Shown: in pieces, positions 7,465-16,035 of the stretch | How positions within the stretch are numbered: position 1 is the first letter of the stretch | Layout of the letters: the number at the start of each line of letters is the position of its first letter | Source: JACQZO01 sp964512325 | GTDB lineage: Bacteria > Patescibacteriota > Gracilibacteria > RBG-16-42-10 | Reading direction: 5' to 3' | DNA: 64,000 bases | NCBI GenBank assembly: GCA_964512325.1 | Contig: CAZEGN010000002.1 | Location: forward strand, 42,324 to 106,323 | Position numbers and translations under genes: made by a program | The notes under the pieces: model-generated | The model's database searches: none | What the model was told of the DNA's origin: nothing | What the model saw: only the letters and a program-made list of their open reading frames with translations

Positions 7465-9144
7465 TTGTGCTTCAAAACAAGCCTCACAATAGATAATTTG
7501 CTGACTAGTAGGTGAAAAGCTCGTCAGCAAACTCTTCTGACACCGAGCACACTGACGCTCCCATAATTGCTCAGGATTTCTTACCGCTTCACGCTCAAGG
7601 TGTCTCTGCTCATAGTCCTTATGCGGCAAGGGAATATTATACTTTCTATAAAAGGCAAGCTCTTGCTTGGTAATGCGAAAAAGCTTATCTGTTCCCTCAG
7701 CTGCAATCGCAACATTCACAACATCATCATCCACTTCTGCAATATTTTTTGGCAATATTGCAGCTGGTAAAACCTTGCTTACTTGTGGAGCAGGCGGCAG
7801 ATATTCACACCAATGAGCCCCTTTAGCCAAAGCTTCCTCCTTAGTGAGAGGAAGATATTCTTGTGCTGCGGTTTCATTATAACCGAACTGTGAAATAGCC
7901 ATAGGAAAAAACTCTCCCCACTCCCCTGTCTGCTGCATATGAGCAATGATGCGAGGCATCAGCTCTTCATATTGTTCTTTTGAATATTGCTTATTAAGAA
8001 TGCAGTATTCTTTCCGCTTCAGACCAAAACAGCCAAAGAGATGATGAGACCAACGACAAAACTGCGAATAGTACATATCACGCACATTGTCCCAACAGTA
8101 CGAACAAAAGGCGATATTGTAGGCACCTGAGCCTGTCTCTTGGCATTCATAATTCAGCTCTGCATCCCAACCCCACATATCATAATCACGACAATCTTTG
8201 GCATGCTCAAGATTACGGACATAGGCGCAGTCTTCAACATGATCGAGGTTAAAACCAGCGCGTACATTTTTCACATTATATAAGTAATTACCAGTGGAAT
8301 TTTCAGCTGAATATCCAACATAGTATTTACGTGGCATGCTGCTATCCCCCACAATACTTTGTAGATAATAGGCTTTTAAGTCTTTGCCTGAATTCTTAAG
8401 TCTTTCTACTTCAGAAAAGTATTGTTCCTTAGTGTACTGCTTATTCAAAATGCAATATTCTTTTTGTTGCAGATTAAAACAAAGAAAACAATTCTTGCAG
8501 CCACGCAAATTAAAGACATATTCACTCGAAGACGTATTGGCACACATATAAGCATGCCTCACCTCATAGCAATTATTACAGTTCACACAATCGTAACAAT
8601 AGGAACAATCTTTTACATAAGAACAATCAAGACAGTCTAGCGAACGATAAATACCATAACTATACATACACCCTTCACAGTCACCAGTATCGAAGATGAG
8701 ATAACAATTTTTTGATGGTCCAGCTAGGTTAATATATTCAGAATTAATGTTTGGTAGGTAATCAGTAATCAGTGCCAATTGCGGCACAGTGAGCATTAGT
8801 GAGCGATACTGCTCAAAGAACGGTTTAGTAAAATCATACTCTCGACCGAAAGTAAGGGCATCCCAGCTATCTCCCCACCAAGCATGCTCCGAGTAAACCT
8901 TAAACGGCTTATCAGGAGAAAATACAGAGAGCATAGGCTTGCCGGTCAAATCACACACATCACTATAAAGCTTTGTACCATTACGCCAACTCATTCGGCG
9001 ACGTTTACGTTCCAGTGGCGATAATGATGGTGGGGCAATTAAGTATTTCCTTCCTTGAAAGACAGGACTCACCTTTTCTAAAAAAGCGCAATCATCGTCA
9101 GTGATGACAAACTTCTCACCAGACACACGACAAATTCTTTCCAT
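7462..9144 (-). CDS. Cys-rich two-domain protein, family member 1 (isolated copy)
   Basis: A 560-residue member of the ten-copy family in this window. The N-terminal module (1-95) has lost its zinc-ligand pairs: CRVSG replaces CxxC, SPLERKRR replaces CxxCR, CDLTG replaces CxxC, and VYSEHAWW replaces VYCxxC. WWGDSWD and DFTKPFFEQ follow. Cys-rich repeat domain 1 starts at C147 and runs into KEYCILNKQY (about 229). Domain 2 ends in a second KEYCILNKQY (about 390). The C-terminal module keeps only its last site (CARC and YCEAC). It most resembles members 3 and 5. There is no signal peptide or membrane segment. It is divergent from a TrmB-type regulator. I know no function; similar proteins in public CPR genomes may carry a 'CaiB/BaiF' label (from memory), but nothing here looks like a CoA-transferase. 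Confidence 0.8.
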   Translation of the reverse strand: MERICRVSGEKFVITDDDCAFLEKVSPVFQGRKYLIAPPSLSPLERKRRRMSWRNGTKLYSDVCDLTGKPMLSVFSPDKPFKVYSEHAWWGDSWDALTFGREYDFTKPFFEQYRSLMLTVPQLALITDYLPNINSEYINLAGPSKNCYLIFDTGDCEGCMYSYGIYRSLDCLDCSYVKDCSYCYDCVNCNNCYEVRHAYMCANTSSSEYVFNLRGCKNCFLCFNLQQKEYCILNKQYTKEQYFSEVERLKNSGKDLKAYYLQSIVGDSSMPRKYYVGYSAENSTGNYLYNVKNVRAGFNLDHVEDCAYVRNLEHAKDCRDYDMWGWDAELNYECQETGSGAYNIAFCSYCWDNVRDMYYSQFCRWSHHLFGCFGLKRKEYCILNKQYSKEQYEELMPRIIAHMQQTGEWGEFFPMAISQFGYNETAAQEYLPLTKEEALAKGAHWCEYLPPAPQVSKVLPAAILPKNIAEVDDDVVNVAIAAEGTDKLFRITKQELAFYRKYNIPLPHKDYEQRHLEREAVRNPEQLWERQCARCQKSLLTSFSPTSQQIIYCEACFEAQ

Positions 9145-9254
9145 AATGCTTACTTAGCACAATTATTATGACGAGAAGAAAATATTAATCAAGCTTATAT
9201 GATGATAAAAGTTATGATACAATTAACTAGTACAAATGCTAAAGAAAGCAAAGC
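9145..9254. promoter_or_regulatory. Divergent promoter region between Cys-rich member 1 and the TrmB-like gene
   Basis: This 110-base AT-rich gap lies between two start codons facing away from each other. On the + strand TATGAT (9213-9218) and TACAAT (9218-9223) are possible -10 boxes about 32-37 bases before ATG 9255. ATATGATGATAAAAG followed by TTATGATAC suggests a repeated TATGAT word that could serve as an operator. Placement is inferred from gene orientation and these words only. Confidence 0.35.
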
Positions 9255-10019
9255 ATGTCAAAGTTTCTTGATGAAAGCGAATATAATCAGTTAAAACAAA
9301 ACTTGGTAAACCTAGGGCTAAGCGAGCATGAAGCCAATGTATACCTTGCTCTATTACACTTAGGTCAGGTGGGCAGCTCCAAAATTATTAAGCTCACCGG
9401 TCTTCATGGTCAATATGTCTATCAAGCCTTACATGCTCTTGAAACAAAAGGTTTAACCAATCATGTGATTATTAATAATCGCAAAAAGTTTTACAGCAAA
9501 GATCCACAAACTTTGTTGGCAATTGTAGACCAACAAAGAGCACTTGCCGAAAAAACTACCCATCAATTACACAACCTCATCTCACTCCCTTCACCACAAC
9601 AATTCGACATTTACCAAGGCTCTGATTCTTATGTCCGCTATGAATTTCAGTCATTAATGCAGGCCAGCATACATGAAGAACTGTGTGTAATTGGCGGCAC
9701 GGGAGATCACTTTTACAATATTATGCACCTCCATTTGCAAGAATACGAACGGATCAGAAAACGCAAAGAAATACATATTCGTTACTTAGGCAGCATTGAA
9801 CAAAAGGCAGAGCTAGAAGCGATGAAAGAGAATCGACCTCATTTTGAGTTTCGCCTCCTCCCCGGTTTATTTACAGGACTAGTAAATACCAATATCTGGG
9901 CTGAACACATTGCACTCAATCTATTTGGCAATCCTGTTGTTTGTTTCACTATCACCAATCGACAGGTAGCAGAAAGCTACAAAGGATTCTTTAACACACT
10001 GTGGGAGTTGGGAAAGTAA
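9255..10019 (+). CDS. TrmB-family transcriptional regulator
   Basis: A 254-residue protein. The N-terminal winged helix (about 10-85) reads LVNLGLSEHEANVYLALLHLG, then GSSKIIKLTGLHGQYVYQALHALETKGL, which is the usual TrmB DNA-binding pattern (PF01978). A short coiled linker (about 90-112) leads to an effector-like domain (about 115-254; FDIYQGSDSYVRYEF). TrmB proteins classically sense sugars in Archaea, and many TrmB-like proteins occur in CPR genomes without known ligands. The gene is divergent from Cys-rich member 1, so control of that gene, and perhaps of the array at 17.9 kb, is a reasonable inference. Start ATG 9255; no Shine-Dalgarno sequence. Confidence 0.8.
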   Translation: MSKFLDESEYNQLKQNLVNLGLSEHEANVYLALLHLGQVGSSKIIKLTGLHGQYVYQALHALETKGLTNHVIINNRKKFYSKDPQTLLAIVDQQRALAEKTTHQLHNLISLPSPQQFDIYQGSDSYVRYEFQSLMQASIHEELCVIGGTGDHFYNIMHLHLQEYERIRKRKEIHIRYLGSIEQKAELEAMKENRPHFEFRLLPGLFTGLVNTNIWAEHIALNLFGNPVVCFTITNRQVAESYKGFFNTLWELGK

Positions 10020-10021
10020 AA

Positions 10022-10194
10022 GGGAGGATAGCAATTCGCAATTAGGAATTCGCAGTTCGCATGGATTCGACAAGCTCACCACAGGATTCGGAATTGAAAG
10101 ATAGAGACGGATAGGAAGAGCGTGATCGCTCACGGGCACATGTGTCTATCCTCCTCTTTCAATTGCGAATTGCGAACTGCGAATTGCGAATTAT
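10022..10194. repeat. Inverted-repeat element made of CGAATTG-type words, no gene inside
   Basis: The outer arms GGAGGATAG (10022-10030) and CTATCCTCC (10146-10154) are exact complements. Next to them are word arrays: AATTCGCAATTAGGAATTCG and CAGTTCGCATGG on the left, and AATTGCGAATTGCGAACTGC followed by GAATTGCGAATTA on the right. The left part also carries TGGATTCGACAAGCTCACCAC, which recurs in reverse orientation at 51406-51430. The middle holds no open frame of note. It looks like an empty version of the four-helix-bundle cassettes at 29.0 and 41.1 kb. Confidence 0.65.
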
Positions 10195-10210
10195 TGTTTT
10201 CTTCTCCATT

Positions 10211-10801
10211 TCATCTCGAAGCTTGTTTTCGAAGTAGGTTTTCTTTCCAGGTTGCTAAAAAAGTTTTTATCGTTGTTTGCACGGGTGAGCTTTGGAATGC
10301 ATTGGCAATTTCATCAATGCTTTTTAGGGCAGCTTGATCAATTGTCCAATCCAGCGCTCCGATGTAGTTTTTAAACTGTAAACACTCCATATAATCAGCT
10401 AACTTTGCCAACCTGTATTCATCACTCTCGTCTTTTTGTAATAAAGACAAAAAGTACTTTTGATCCCGTTGAAAAAACTGTGACAAATACCTTGCATTTT
10501 CTGCTTCAAAAGCTTTGGCATGTTTCCGTGCACTGGAGTTTTCGCGGGCATAAAACCAATTAATATCACCTCCCAGCAATTCACCTAAATCATGAACCAA
10601 ACATATTTCCACAACTTTAAGCAGGTTGAGATTGGCACCGTTCTGGTTACAGAGTCTGGCCAAATGCCAAGCAATAAAAGTAACAAGATAATGATGTTGC
10701 GCCAGATCACTCAACCGGTCTCGAGGAACACCACTAAATACGTAACCATACTGCACTTGGGCACGTGTGAGCTGCAACAATGATAATAAATCACTAAACA
10801 T
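10211..10801 (-). CDS. HD-domain phosphohydrolase (YfbR-like)
   Basis: A 196-residue protein with the HD_3/YfbR pattern: an early R-x-R-L-S-D-L-x-x-H segment (conserved His at about residue 36), H at about 46 (WHLARL), then CLVHDLGELLGGD (HD pair at about 69-70) and a later Asp in RLAKLADYME. YfbR-type enzymes dephosphorylate deoxynucleoside monophosphates using a divalent metal, and the length (about 200) fits. The start is ATG 10801. It ends beside the inverted-repeat element at 10022-10194. A role in nucleotide-pool balance is likely, but the exact substrate is an inference. Confidence 0.75.
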   Translation of the reverse strand: MFSDLLSLLQLTRAQVQYGYVFSGVPRDRLSDLAQHHYLVTFIAWHLARLCNQNGANLNLLKVVEICLVHDLGELLGGDINWFYARENSSARKHAKAFEAENARYLSQFFQRDQKYFLSLLQKDESDEYRLAKLADYMECLQFKNYIGALDWTIDQAALKSIDEIANAFQSSPVQTTIKTFLATWKENLLRKQASR

Positions 10802-10874
10802 AAAGTATACTTTAGTTGCATTAAGCCTGAACTAAAAAGATGACTTTGCTAAGTGAGTAGCGACTCGGTAGAAT

Positions 10875-11765
10875 TTAACCAATATCCCGCCAATCTTGAG
10901 CGCTAAGCACGCCAGCAGCAATAAGATGATGTATACGCTCAGCTGAAATTTCACCAGCTGTATATGAGTTTCTTAACTTTCCTAAAGATCGGCCTGCATA
11001 AATGACACCAACAGCTTCAGGTGGCAAATGTCTCAACACACACATCGCAGAGGTGCCACTTACTTGTAACCAGGGTGATTTACTAGTAGGAAATAAAATA
11101 TCCTTAGCCCAGGCCATATTTTTTGCTTGTGCTGCTTTTGTTTCATTGGCAAGCTTATTTGTATCACGCTCACAGTAAGGCACTTGAGTTTCGATCTCCA
11201 CAATTCGTCTTGGAAAAACAGCCGCAGTCACATCATGGTGGCACAAGCTCTCATCCCAGGTAACAACATGCGGTCGTTTTCTTGCATCTTGCAGCCTATT
11301 GGTAAATATATCTCTGCCGGTAAAGATAGTACTAAATGGCAAAATACCTCTTGACCTTAAAGCTGCACAGAATTGCTCACGTGTCAGCGCTTGCGTTTTC
11401 TTTTCGCTGAGAGAAAAGAGCTTTTGAGCAAGCGTTGCAATATCAGTTATTTCTCTTTTGCCCTCTCCTTTTTTTATCGGCTCCTTCAGGGTCCACTCTG
11501 TATCTTTATTGCCAATAAGTGTTTCAACATCTGTTTGCGCTGCCATAGCCAATGAAATATCAGCAGGGAAGAAACAACGTGCCCGTAAAGTCTTATTGCC
11601 TCTTTGTATTTGCCACTGTGCTGAGCAAGCAGGGTCAGTTACATCAAAAAGAATATTGGCAAAAACCATACGATTATGCTCCCAACCATGGCGCATAACA
11701 GTGCTCATATCAACAGCCTCATTTTGGGGAACCAGATAACGACACTCTACCTCAATATGTCCCAT
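10875..11765 (-). CDS. CYTH-like (triphosphate tunnel) protein, putative
   Basis: A 296-residue protein. The first strand IEVECRYLV resembles the E-x-E-x-K signature of CYTH enzymes, with Arg in the Lys position. KTLRARCF, EWTLKEP and RIVEIET are spaced like the Arg-, Lys- and Glu-bearing strands that line the triphosphate tunnel. The C-terminal 70 residues (after about 225) fall outside the domain. By family these proteins hydrolyse or cyclise triphosphates. The match is by motif pattern only. The start is ATG 11765; the upstream 130 bases contain no gene. Confidence 0.5.
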   Translation of the reverse strand: MGHIEVECRYLVPQNEAVDMSTVMRHGWEHNRMVFANILFDVTDPACSAQWQIQRGNKTLRARCFFPADISLAMAAQTDVETLIGNKDTEWTLKEPIKKGEGKREITDIATLAQKLFSLSEKKTQALTREQFCAALRSRGILPFSTIFTGRDIFTNRLQDARKRPHVVTWDESLCHHDVTAAVFPRRIVEIETQVPYCERDTNKLANETKAAQAKNMAWAKDILFPTSKSPWLQVSGTSAMCVLRHLPPEAVGVIYAGRSLGKLRNSYTAGEISAERIHHLIAAGVLSAQDWRDIG

Positions 11766-11898
11766 AGAAATAAAAACAAGAGCACACTCTAGTCACAAAT
11801 CCCTAAATTGGCAAGGGAAGAAAGCATCGAACCATCAACCATTTCAGCCAGGACTGTTTCAATTACTTTCCTCGCTATTTCGACGGACCTACCTGGAG

Positions 11899-12033
11899 TC
11901 AGACTAATTCCTGTTTCTTCCGCATGCCATCAGCACGATCTAAGACAATGTTAGTCCAATCTAGAACTTCACCACGAGCAATCAATAAGACATCAAAAGC
12001 AGTGAGAATGTCCTTCTTAATATCTCGTTTCAT
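11899..12033 (-). CDS. Small hypothetical protein coupled to the upstream gene
   Basis: A 44-residue frame whose ATG (12031-12033) lies one base after the TAA of the 460-residue propeller gene (stop 12035-12037), which suggests translational coupling at the end of a four-gene leftward operon. The peptide is charged at both ends (MKRDIKKD, GMRKKQ) with a hydrophobic middle (AFDVLLIA). No family recognised. The case for it rests on its position and clean start. Confidence 0.4.
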   Translation of the reverse strand: MKRDIKKDILTAFDVLLIARGEVLDWTNIVLDRADGMRKKQELV

Positions 12034-12034
12034 A

Positions 12035-13417
12035 TTAAGGAATAAATTGCATATCAGCACCACGAACTCCCAAATTCTTATCAGTAGTAGTAAGCATGTC
12101 TCTTACATATAAATCCGCCGTTACAATCTTTCCTTGATAGTCATTCCAACCAGTGAGTAAGCGTCCATTTCCTTTACCAGTTTGGCACTGATAGACAAGC
12201 ATCATGCCATCACTACTCAGCACAGGATGAGAAGCGTCACATTCATCTCGTTCCACTACAGGAGTCAATTTTTCCTCCTGATAATCATAGTGATAAATTG
12301 CATTTTTTCGTAGTGTTCCAAGGACAGTTTCTAGGGTGAATATGAGTTTCGGTTGAGCAGGGAAAAAGTGCAAATCAAAACTGGTACTCATATCGGGTAC
12401 CGGCAGCTTTTTTTCATTGCCATCACCATCCATCAAAATCGGCACATTAGCTAAGTCCAAAATATTGGTACTCAAGGCTGAAATATAAGCGAATCTTTGA
12501 CCTTGCTCATCAAAACCAGCCATATCGAGAAACGTGGTAGCCATTAAAGCACCATTGCCGCTAGGAACATCACCCAAAATAATGGCTCCATTCAGATCGA
12601 TGTAGGCTAAACGGGAACCATCAGGTGTAAAGTAAAATCGGTATGCCCGAGCTTTATTTTCAGCCAAAGGAACTGTCTTGTGATTGATCAAATCATACAT
12701 TCTTAAACCTTCAGCCTTACCATTAGGCTCAATATAACTATAGGCAATTCCCGTACTATCTGGTAACCACTGCAAATTATCAATTATTTCTCCAGTGCCA
12801 GTTGTTACACTGAGCGAATCATTGCTGCTCAAATTAACTACAGTGATTTTAAAATTAGCCTGATTTTGTAAATCCGAGCGATTTCCCACTATTGCTAAAA
12901 GCGCCAACCATTTTCCGTCGGGAGAAATTTCAAACTGCCGAACAAACAGATTCTCAGGACTAATCGGATTGATGCTCCGTGCAGCAACATCAATCTTCAT
13001 CACTCGGCCTTGTTCATTAAGATATGCCGCTTGATAAGGCTTGGTACTTGCCTGAAATACATTTTCCGACATTACTTTACCTAAGGTGTCAGTGGCAGCA
13101 GAAAAAACAACGGTATACTGCTGACCATATGGCAGAGGGTTTGTTGCCGTATAGGCAAAAGTACGACCAGACCAGCTAAACTTCCCCTCAACTGTTGGAG
13201 ATATTTTAAAGCCAGCTTCAACACTTTTTCTATCCATCAAGCGATTAAAGCGAAATAGAAATTGACCCGTTTGCGGTGCAATAAAGTCGGAGTGACCATT
13301 AAAGTATTCTACGCGTGGTTGAGTAAAATCCCCTCCCACTACCATACCAGCAATTAAGACTGCACAGCAGACAATAATTCCCCACGCCATTTTTTGAAAA
13401 GAAGATTTAAATTTCAT
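12035..13417 (-). CDS. Membrane-anchored protein with Ig-like and TolB-type beta-propeller regions
   Basis: A 460-residue protein. One N-terminal transmembrane segment (about 10-29, IIVCCAVLIAGMVVGG) is followed by a Big_5-like Ig domain (about 45-130; GQFLFRFNRLMD, PLPYGQQYTVVF), then propeller repeats with recognisable SPDGKWLAL, LPDSTGIAYSY, TPDGSRLAYID and SSDGMMLVYQ blades. The propeller should lie outside the membrane. It overlaps the upstream partner gene by 11 bases, so the two are co-translated. It may sense or bind something at the surface together with the permease pair. Function inferred from layout only. Confidence 0.7.
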   Translation of the reverse strand: MKFKSSFQKMAWGIIVCCAVLIAGMVVGGDFTQPRVEYFNGHSDFIAPQTGQFLFRFNRLMDRKSVEAGFKISPTVEGKFSWSGRTFAYTATNPLPYGQQYTVVFSAATDTLGKVMSENVFQASTKPYQAAYLNEQGRVMKIDVAARSINPISPENLFVRQFEISPDGKWLALLAIVGNRSDLQNQANFKITVVNLSSNDSLSVTTGTGEIIDNLQWLPDSTGIAYSYIEPNGKAEGLRMYDLINHKTVPLAENKARAYRFYFTPDGSRLAYIDLNGAIILGDVPSGNGALMATTFLDMAGFDEQGQRFAYISALSTNILDLANVPILMDGDGNEKKLPVPDMSTSFDLHFFPAQPKLIFTLETVLGTLRKNAIYHYDYQEEKLTPVVERDECDASHPVLSSDGMMLVYQCQTGKGNGRLLTGWNDYQGKIVTADLYVRDMLTTTDKNLGVRGADMQFIP

Positions 13418-14117
13418 ATGGATTATCAGGAATTGGAATTTGCTGCACTACATTGGGTTTTACTACCAGTTGTCTAGCGCCATTTTTTTCTACTACTTCC
13501 ATTATTCCCTCGACACGGACCCAGACATCATTTGGTAAAGTAGCTAAAACAGTATGCTCACTAAGCACAGGCAAACTGAGTACTCTAGCATCAGCGGCAC
13601 AACAAGTAAGAATAAACTTAGCAACTGCAACCTGACCAGCAGGCATGCTCGGATCACGCAACACAAAACCCTCTATTACTACTTTTTGCCCTTGATAGTG
13701 AGTTGGTTCAGGGTCGGCATTTAAAGCGATTACCCACTGATAGAGTGTTCTATTTTCAGGCTTAGAACCAAATTGTCCCACGGCTACGCGACGGCCAATT
13801 GTTAAAGCGCCAGTATCCAGACCACGGTCAATTGCAGCTACACTTGATAAAGGCTTCAAGTCGGTCACTAGTATCAGAATCACCGGCAGAAGCAAACAAA
13901 TCATTTTCAAAAAAGACCACTTTTCGAAATGATGGTGATGGAGGCGTGAAAAAACAATGGCTAGTGCAAAAACGAACATCACAGCGCTAGCAAAGTACGC
14001 CAAAGGCAGAAAGTCGGGATGCAAAAAAAGAAGAACTCTTTTACTAGCAAGAAGCCAAGCAACCACTAAGGAATAAAGCAAAAACACTGCAGCAATAAAA
14101 AGCTTCTTAGCTAACAT
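13407..14117 (-). CDS. TIGR03943/DUF1980-like membrane protein (permease partner, YcgQ type)
   Basis: A 236-residue protein. Two or three transmembrane helices fill the first 95 residues (FIAAVFLLYSLVVAWLL, LAYFASAVMFVFALAIVF, MICLLLPVILILVTDL). A soluble C-terminal domain follows, with VVIEGFVLRDP, FILTCCAADA (a CC pair) and VWVRVEGI, the OB-like pattern of TIGR03943 proteins. These are regularly paired with the DUF318 permease, as here, where the two genes overlap by 11 bases. The substrate is unknown. It also overlaps the downstream propeller gene by 11 bases, so all three are one operon. Confidence 0.75.
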   Translation of the reverse strand: MLAKKLFIAAVFLLYSLVVAWLLASKRVLLFLHPDFLPLAYFASAVMFVFALAIVFSRLHHHHFEKWSFLKMICLLLPVILILVTDLKPLSSVAAIDRGLDTGALTIGRRVAVGQFGSKPENRTLYQWVIALNADPEPTHYQGQKVVIEGFVLRDPSMPAGQVAVAKFILTCCAADARVLSLPVLSEHTVLATLPNDVWVRVEGIMEVVEKNGARQLVVKPNVVQQIPIPDNPYEI

Positions 14118-15009
14118 ATAAATTCATTATAAGGCTTAAAATCAGTACTGCCTGGAATACCAATATTGTCATCACTACAATCGCTTTGGCTTTGAATGTA
14201 CTCGACATCATCAGCAAACTCTTAATATCGATCATCGGACCAAAGACTAAAAAAGCTAATAGTGAGCCTGTAGTAAAAGTGGAGGCATAGGCTAAAGCAA
14301 AGAAAGCATCCACATTTGAACAAATTGATACCACAAAGGCTAGCAACATCATGATCAGAATCGAAACAATCGGTCCGGTTCCCAAAGTAGCTATTGCTTG
14401 GCGAGGCAAAAATGTTTGCGTAGTAGCAGCAATGAGTCCTCCAATGATCAAAAGCACCATCATCTCGACAAACTCAGTTTTCATTGTCGCCACGAATTCC
14501 TGCCAACGTGAGTGCTGTGCATGATTATGATCGATAGTACAAGAAGCGATCACTTTTTCCTGTAAAAGCTCATGCTTATCTCTAGCAAAACTAAAAACAA
14601 ATCCCACAAATACAGCAGTAACAAAAGCAAATAAAAAGCGCAGACCAATAATTTCTGGAATATCTCGAAAGGCCACATAGGTGGAAAAAAAGACAATGGG
14701 ATTCAAGATCGGAGCAGCAAGCAAAAATGTAATTGCCAAATAAGGCGGTACTCCTTTAATGGTAAACTTGCGCGCTAATGGAATATTTCCACATTCACAT
14801 ACTGGCAAGAGGAATCCAGTAAGACTAGCATAAACTAAGGCTAAAAACTTATTGCGTGGAATAAAGCGAATGATTTGCTCCTCAGTAACAAATAAAGAAA
14901 GTAATGCTGACAGCAGAACACCAATTAAAATAAAAGGCAAAGCTTCAATTACAAGGCCTAAGAAAATAATAGCGAAATCATTTAATTTTGCAGGCAAAAC
15001 AAAATTCAC
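14107..15009 (-). CDS. Permease of the ArsP_1/DUF318 family (YcgR type)
   Basis: A 300-residue integral membrane protein with about eight helices. The hallmark PVCECGNIP motif with two close cysteines is at about residues 70-78, followed by AAPILNPIVFFST. The second half repeats the pattern, with ICSNVDAFFALAYAS and GPMIDIKSLLMM. A cytoplasmic loop (about 145-180) holds HNHAQHSRW, a His-rich stretch. Family members transport organoarsenicals or act with TIGR03943 partners on unknown substrates, and the partner gene directly downstream favours the second group. The first gene of the leftward operon; start ATG 15009. Confidence 0.8.
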   Translation of the reverse strand: MNFVLPAKLNDFAIIFLGLVIEALPFILIGVLLSALLSLFVTEEQIIRFIPRNKFLALVYASLTGFLLPVCECGNIPLARKFTIKGVPPYLAITFLLAAPILNPIVFFSTYVAFRDIPEIIGLRFLFAFVTAVFVGFVFSFARDKHELLQEKVIASCTIDHNHAQHSRWQEFVATMKTEFVEMMVLLIIGGLIAATTQTFLPRQAIATLGTGPIVSILIMMLLAFVVSICSNVDAFFALAYASTFTTGSLLAFLVFGPMIDIKSLLMMSSTFKAKAIVVMTILVFQAVLILSLIMNLYVS

Positions 15010-15249
15010 AAGTCAGATCTTAAAAAGACACCAATATAGTAGCAGATTTGTTCTGAATTCGTCACCAATTTGCTTTTCCTTTACAAGAGAAAACAGATAA
15101 ATAAGTAGGAAAATTCCAATATGTCTTATTCCTATCGTTAGAAGCTTGTTAGAAAAAGCCATAAAATGAAGCACTGTAAACTGACTAACCGCACCGAGAC
15201 TGCCCATGAAGAAAATTTGCAGTATAGTACGGCATGAACTTTAGCTTTT

Positions 15250-16035
15250 ATGATCAACTTCATTTTGTTAGGTATCTTACAGGGCCTTACAGAATTTCTC
15301 CCAATTTCCTCTAGTGGTCATTTAATCCTGGCCCGCTATTTCTTTCAATTAGAAACACCCAGTCCGCTCGCAGTTGATGCTATTTTGCAATTAGGAACAA
15401 TTGTGGCTGTATACCTATACTTTGCGCCTGAGTTACTAGAGCTAGGTCGAGACTTCTTTAAAGGCAAAAGAACTGCAGTTTGGGGAATTATATTGGGCAC
15501 AATTCCCGCATTAGCCGTTGGACTAATCGCCGAAGGCTTCATTGAAACCAATTTACGCTCTCCCTTTATCGTGGCCGTCGTATTAATTATAGGAGCTCTG
15601 CTTTTCTTGTTAACTGAAAAATTCTTTAGTAAAGGCCAACATGATGTACAAAAAGTCACGCTTAGCAAAAGCCTAAAAATAGGCCTTGCTCAGTGTCTCG
15701 CCTTTATTCCTGGATTCTCACGATCAGGGGCAACGATTATGGCAGGCATGGTCCAAGGTCTTAGTCGTGAGGCAGCAGCGCGTTTTTCGTTTTACCTATC
15801 AATCCCCATCATTACCATATCAGGCTTAAAAAAAGTGTATGATTTAACAAAAGTTGGTCTCCCTACGAACATTACCACTGAACTTATTATCGGAACACTT
15901 TTCGCTTTCGCTGTCGGTTTAGCATCTATTCACCTCCTCCTCAACTTTGTTAAAAAGCACGGCCTGATTAGCTTTGCTTGGTATCGCATTATTATTGCCA
16001 CCCTTGTACTGATTAGTCTATTGGCAATGGATTAG
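15250..16035 (+). CDS. uppP: Undecaprenyl-diphosphatase
   Basis: A 261-residue membrane protein of normal length. It has both family signatures: LQGLTEFLPISSSGH at about 10-24 (catalytic Glu and His) and PGFSRSGATI at about 154-163 (catalytic Arg). About eight transmembrane helices. It dephosphorylates undecaprenyl diphosphate at the outer face of the membrane, recycling the lipid carrier for peptidoglycan and other surface glycans. The start is ATG 15250; an upstream ATG at 15234 is out of frame. The last 23 bases overlap a convergent gene. Confidence 0.95.
   Translation: MINFILLGILQGLTEFLPISSSGHLILARYFFQLETPSPLAVDAILQLGTIVAVYLYFAPELLELGRDFFKGKRTAVWGIILGTIPALAVGLIAEGFIETNLRSPFIVAVVLIIGALLFLLTEKFFSKGQHDVQKVTLSKSLKIGLAQCLAFIPGFSRSGATIMAGMVQGLSREAAARFSFYLSIPIITISGLKKVYDLTKVGLPTNITTELIIGTLFAFAVGLASIHLLLNFVKKHGLISFAWYRIIIATLVLISLLAMD

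Noticed and set aside
7462..9144. CaiB/BaiF (CoA-transferase) assignment for the Cys-rich family
   Set aside because: I recall this label on some CPR proteins, but the sequence shows zinc-ribbon-like modules and Cys repeats and none of the CoA-transferase motifs.
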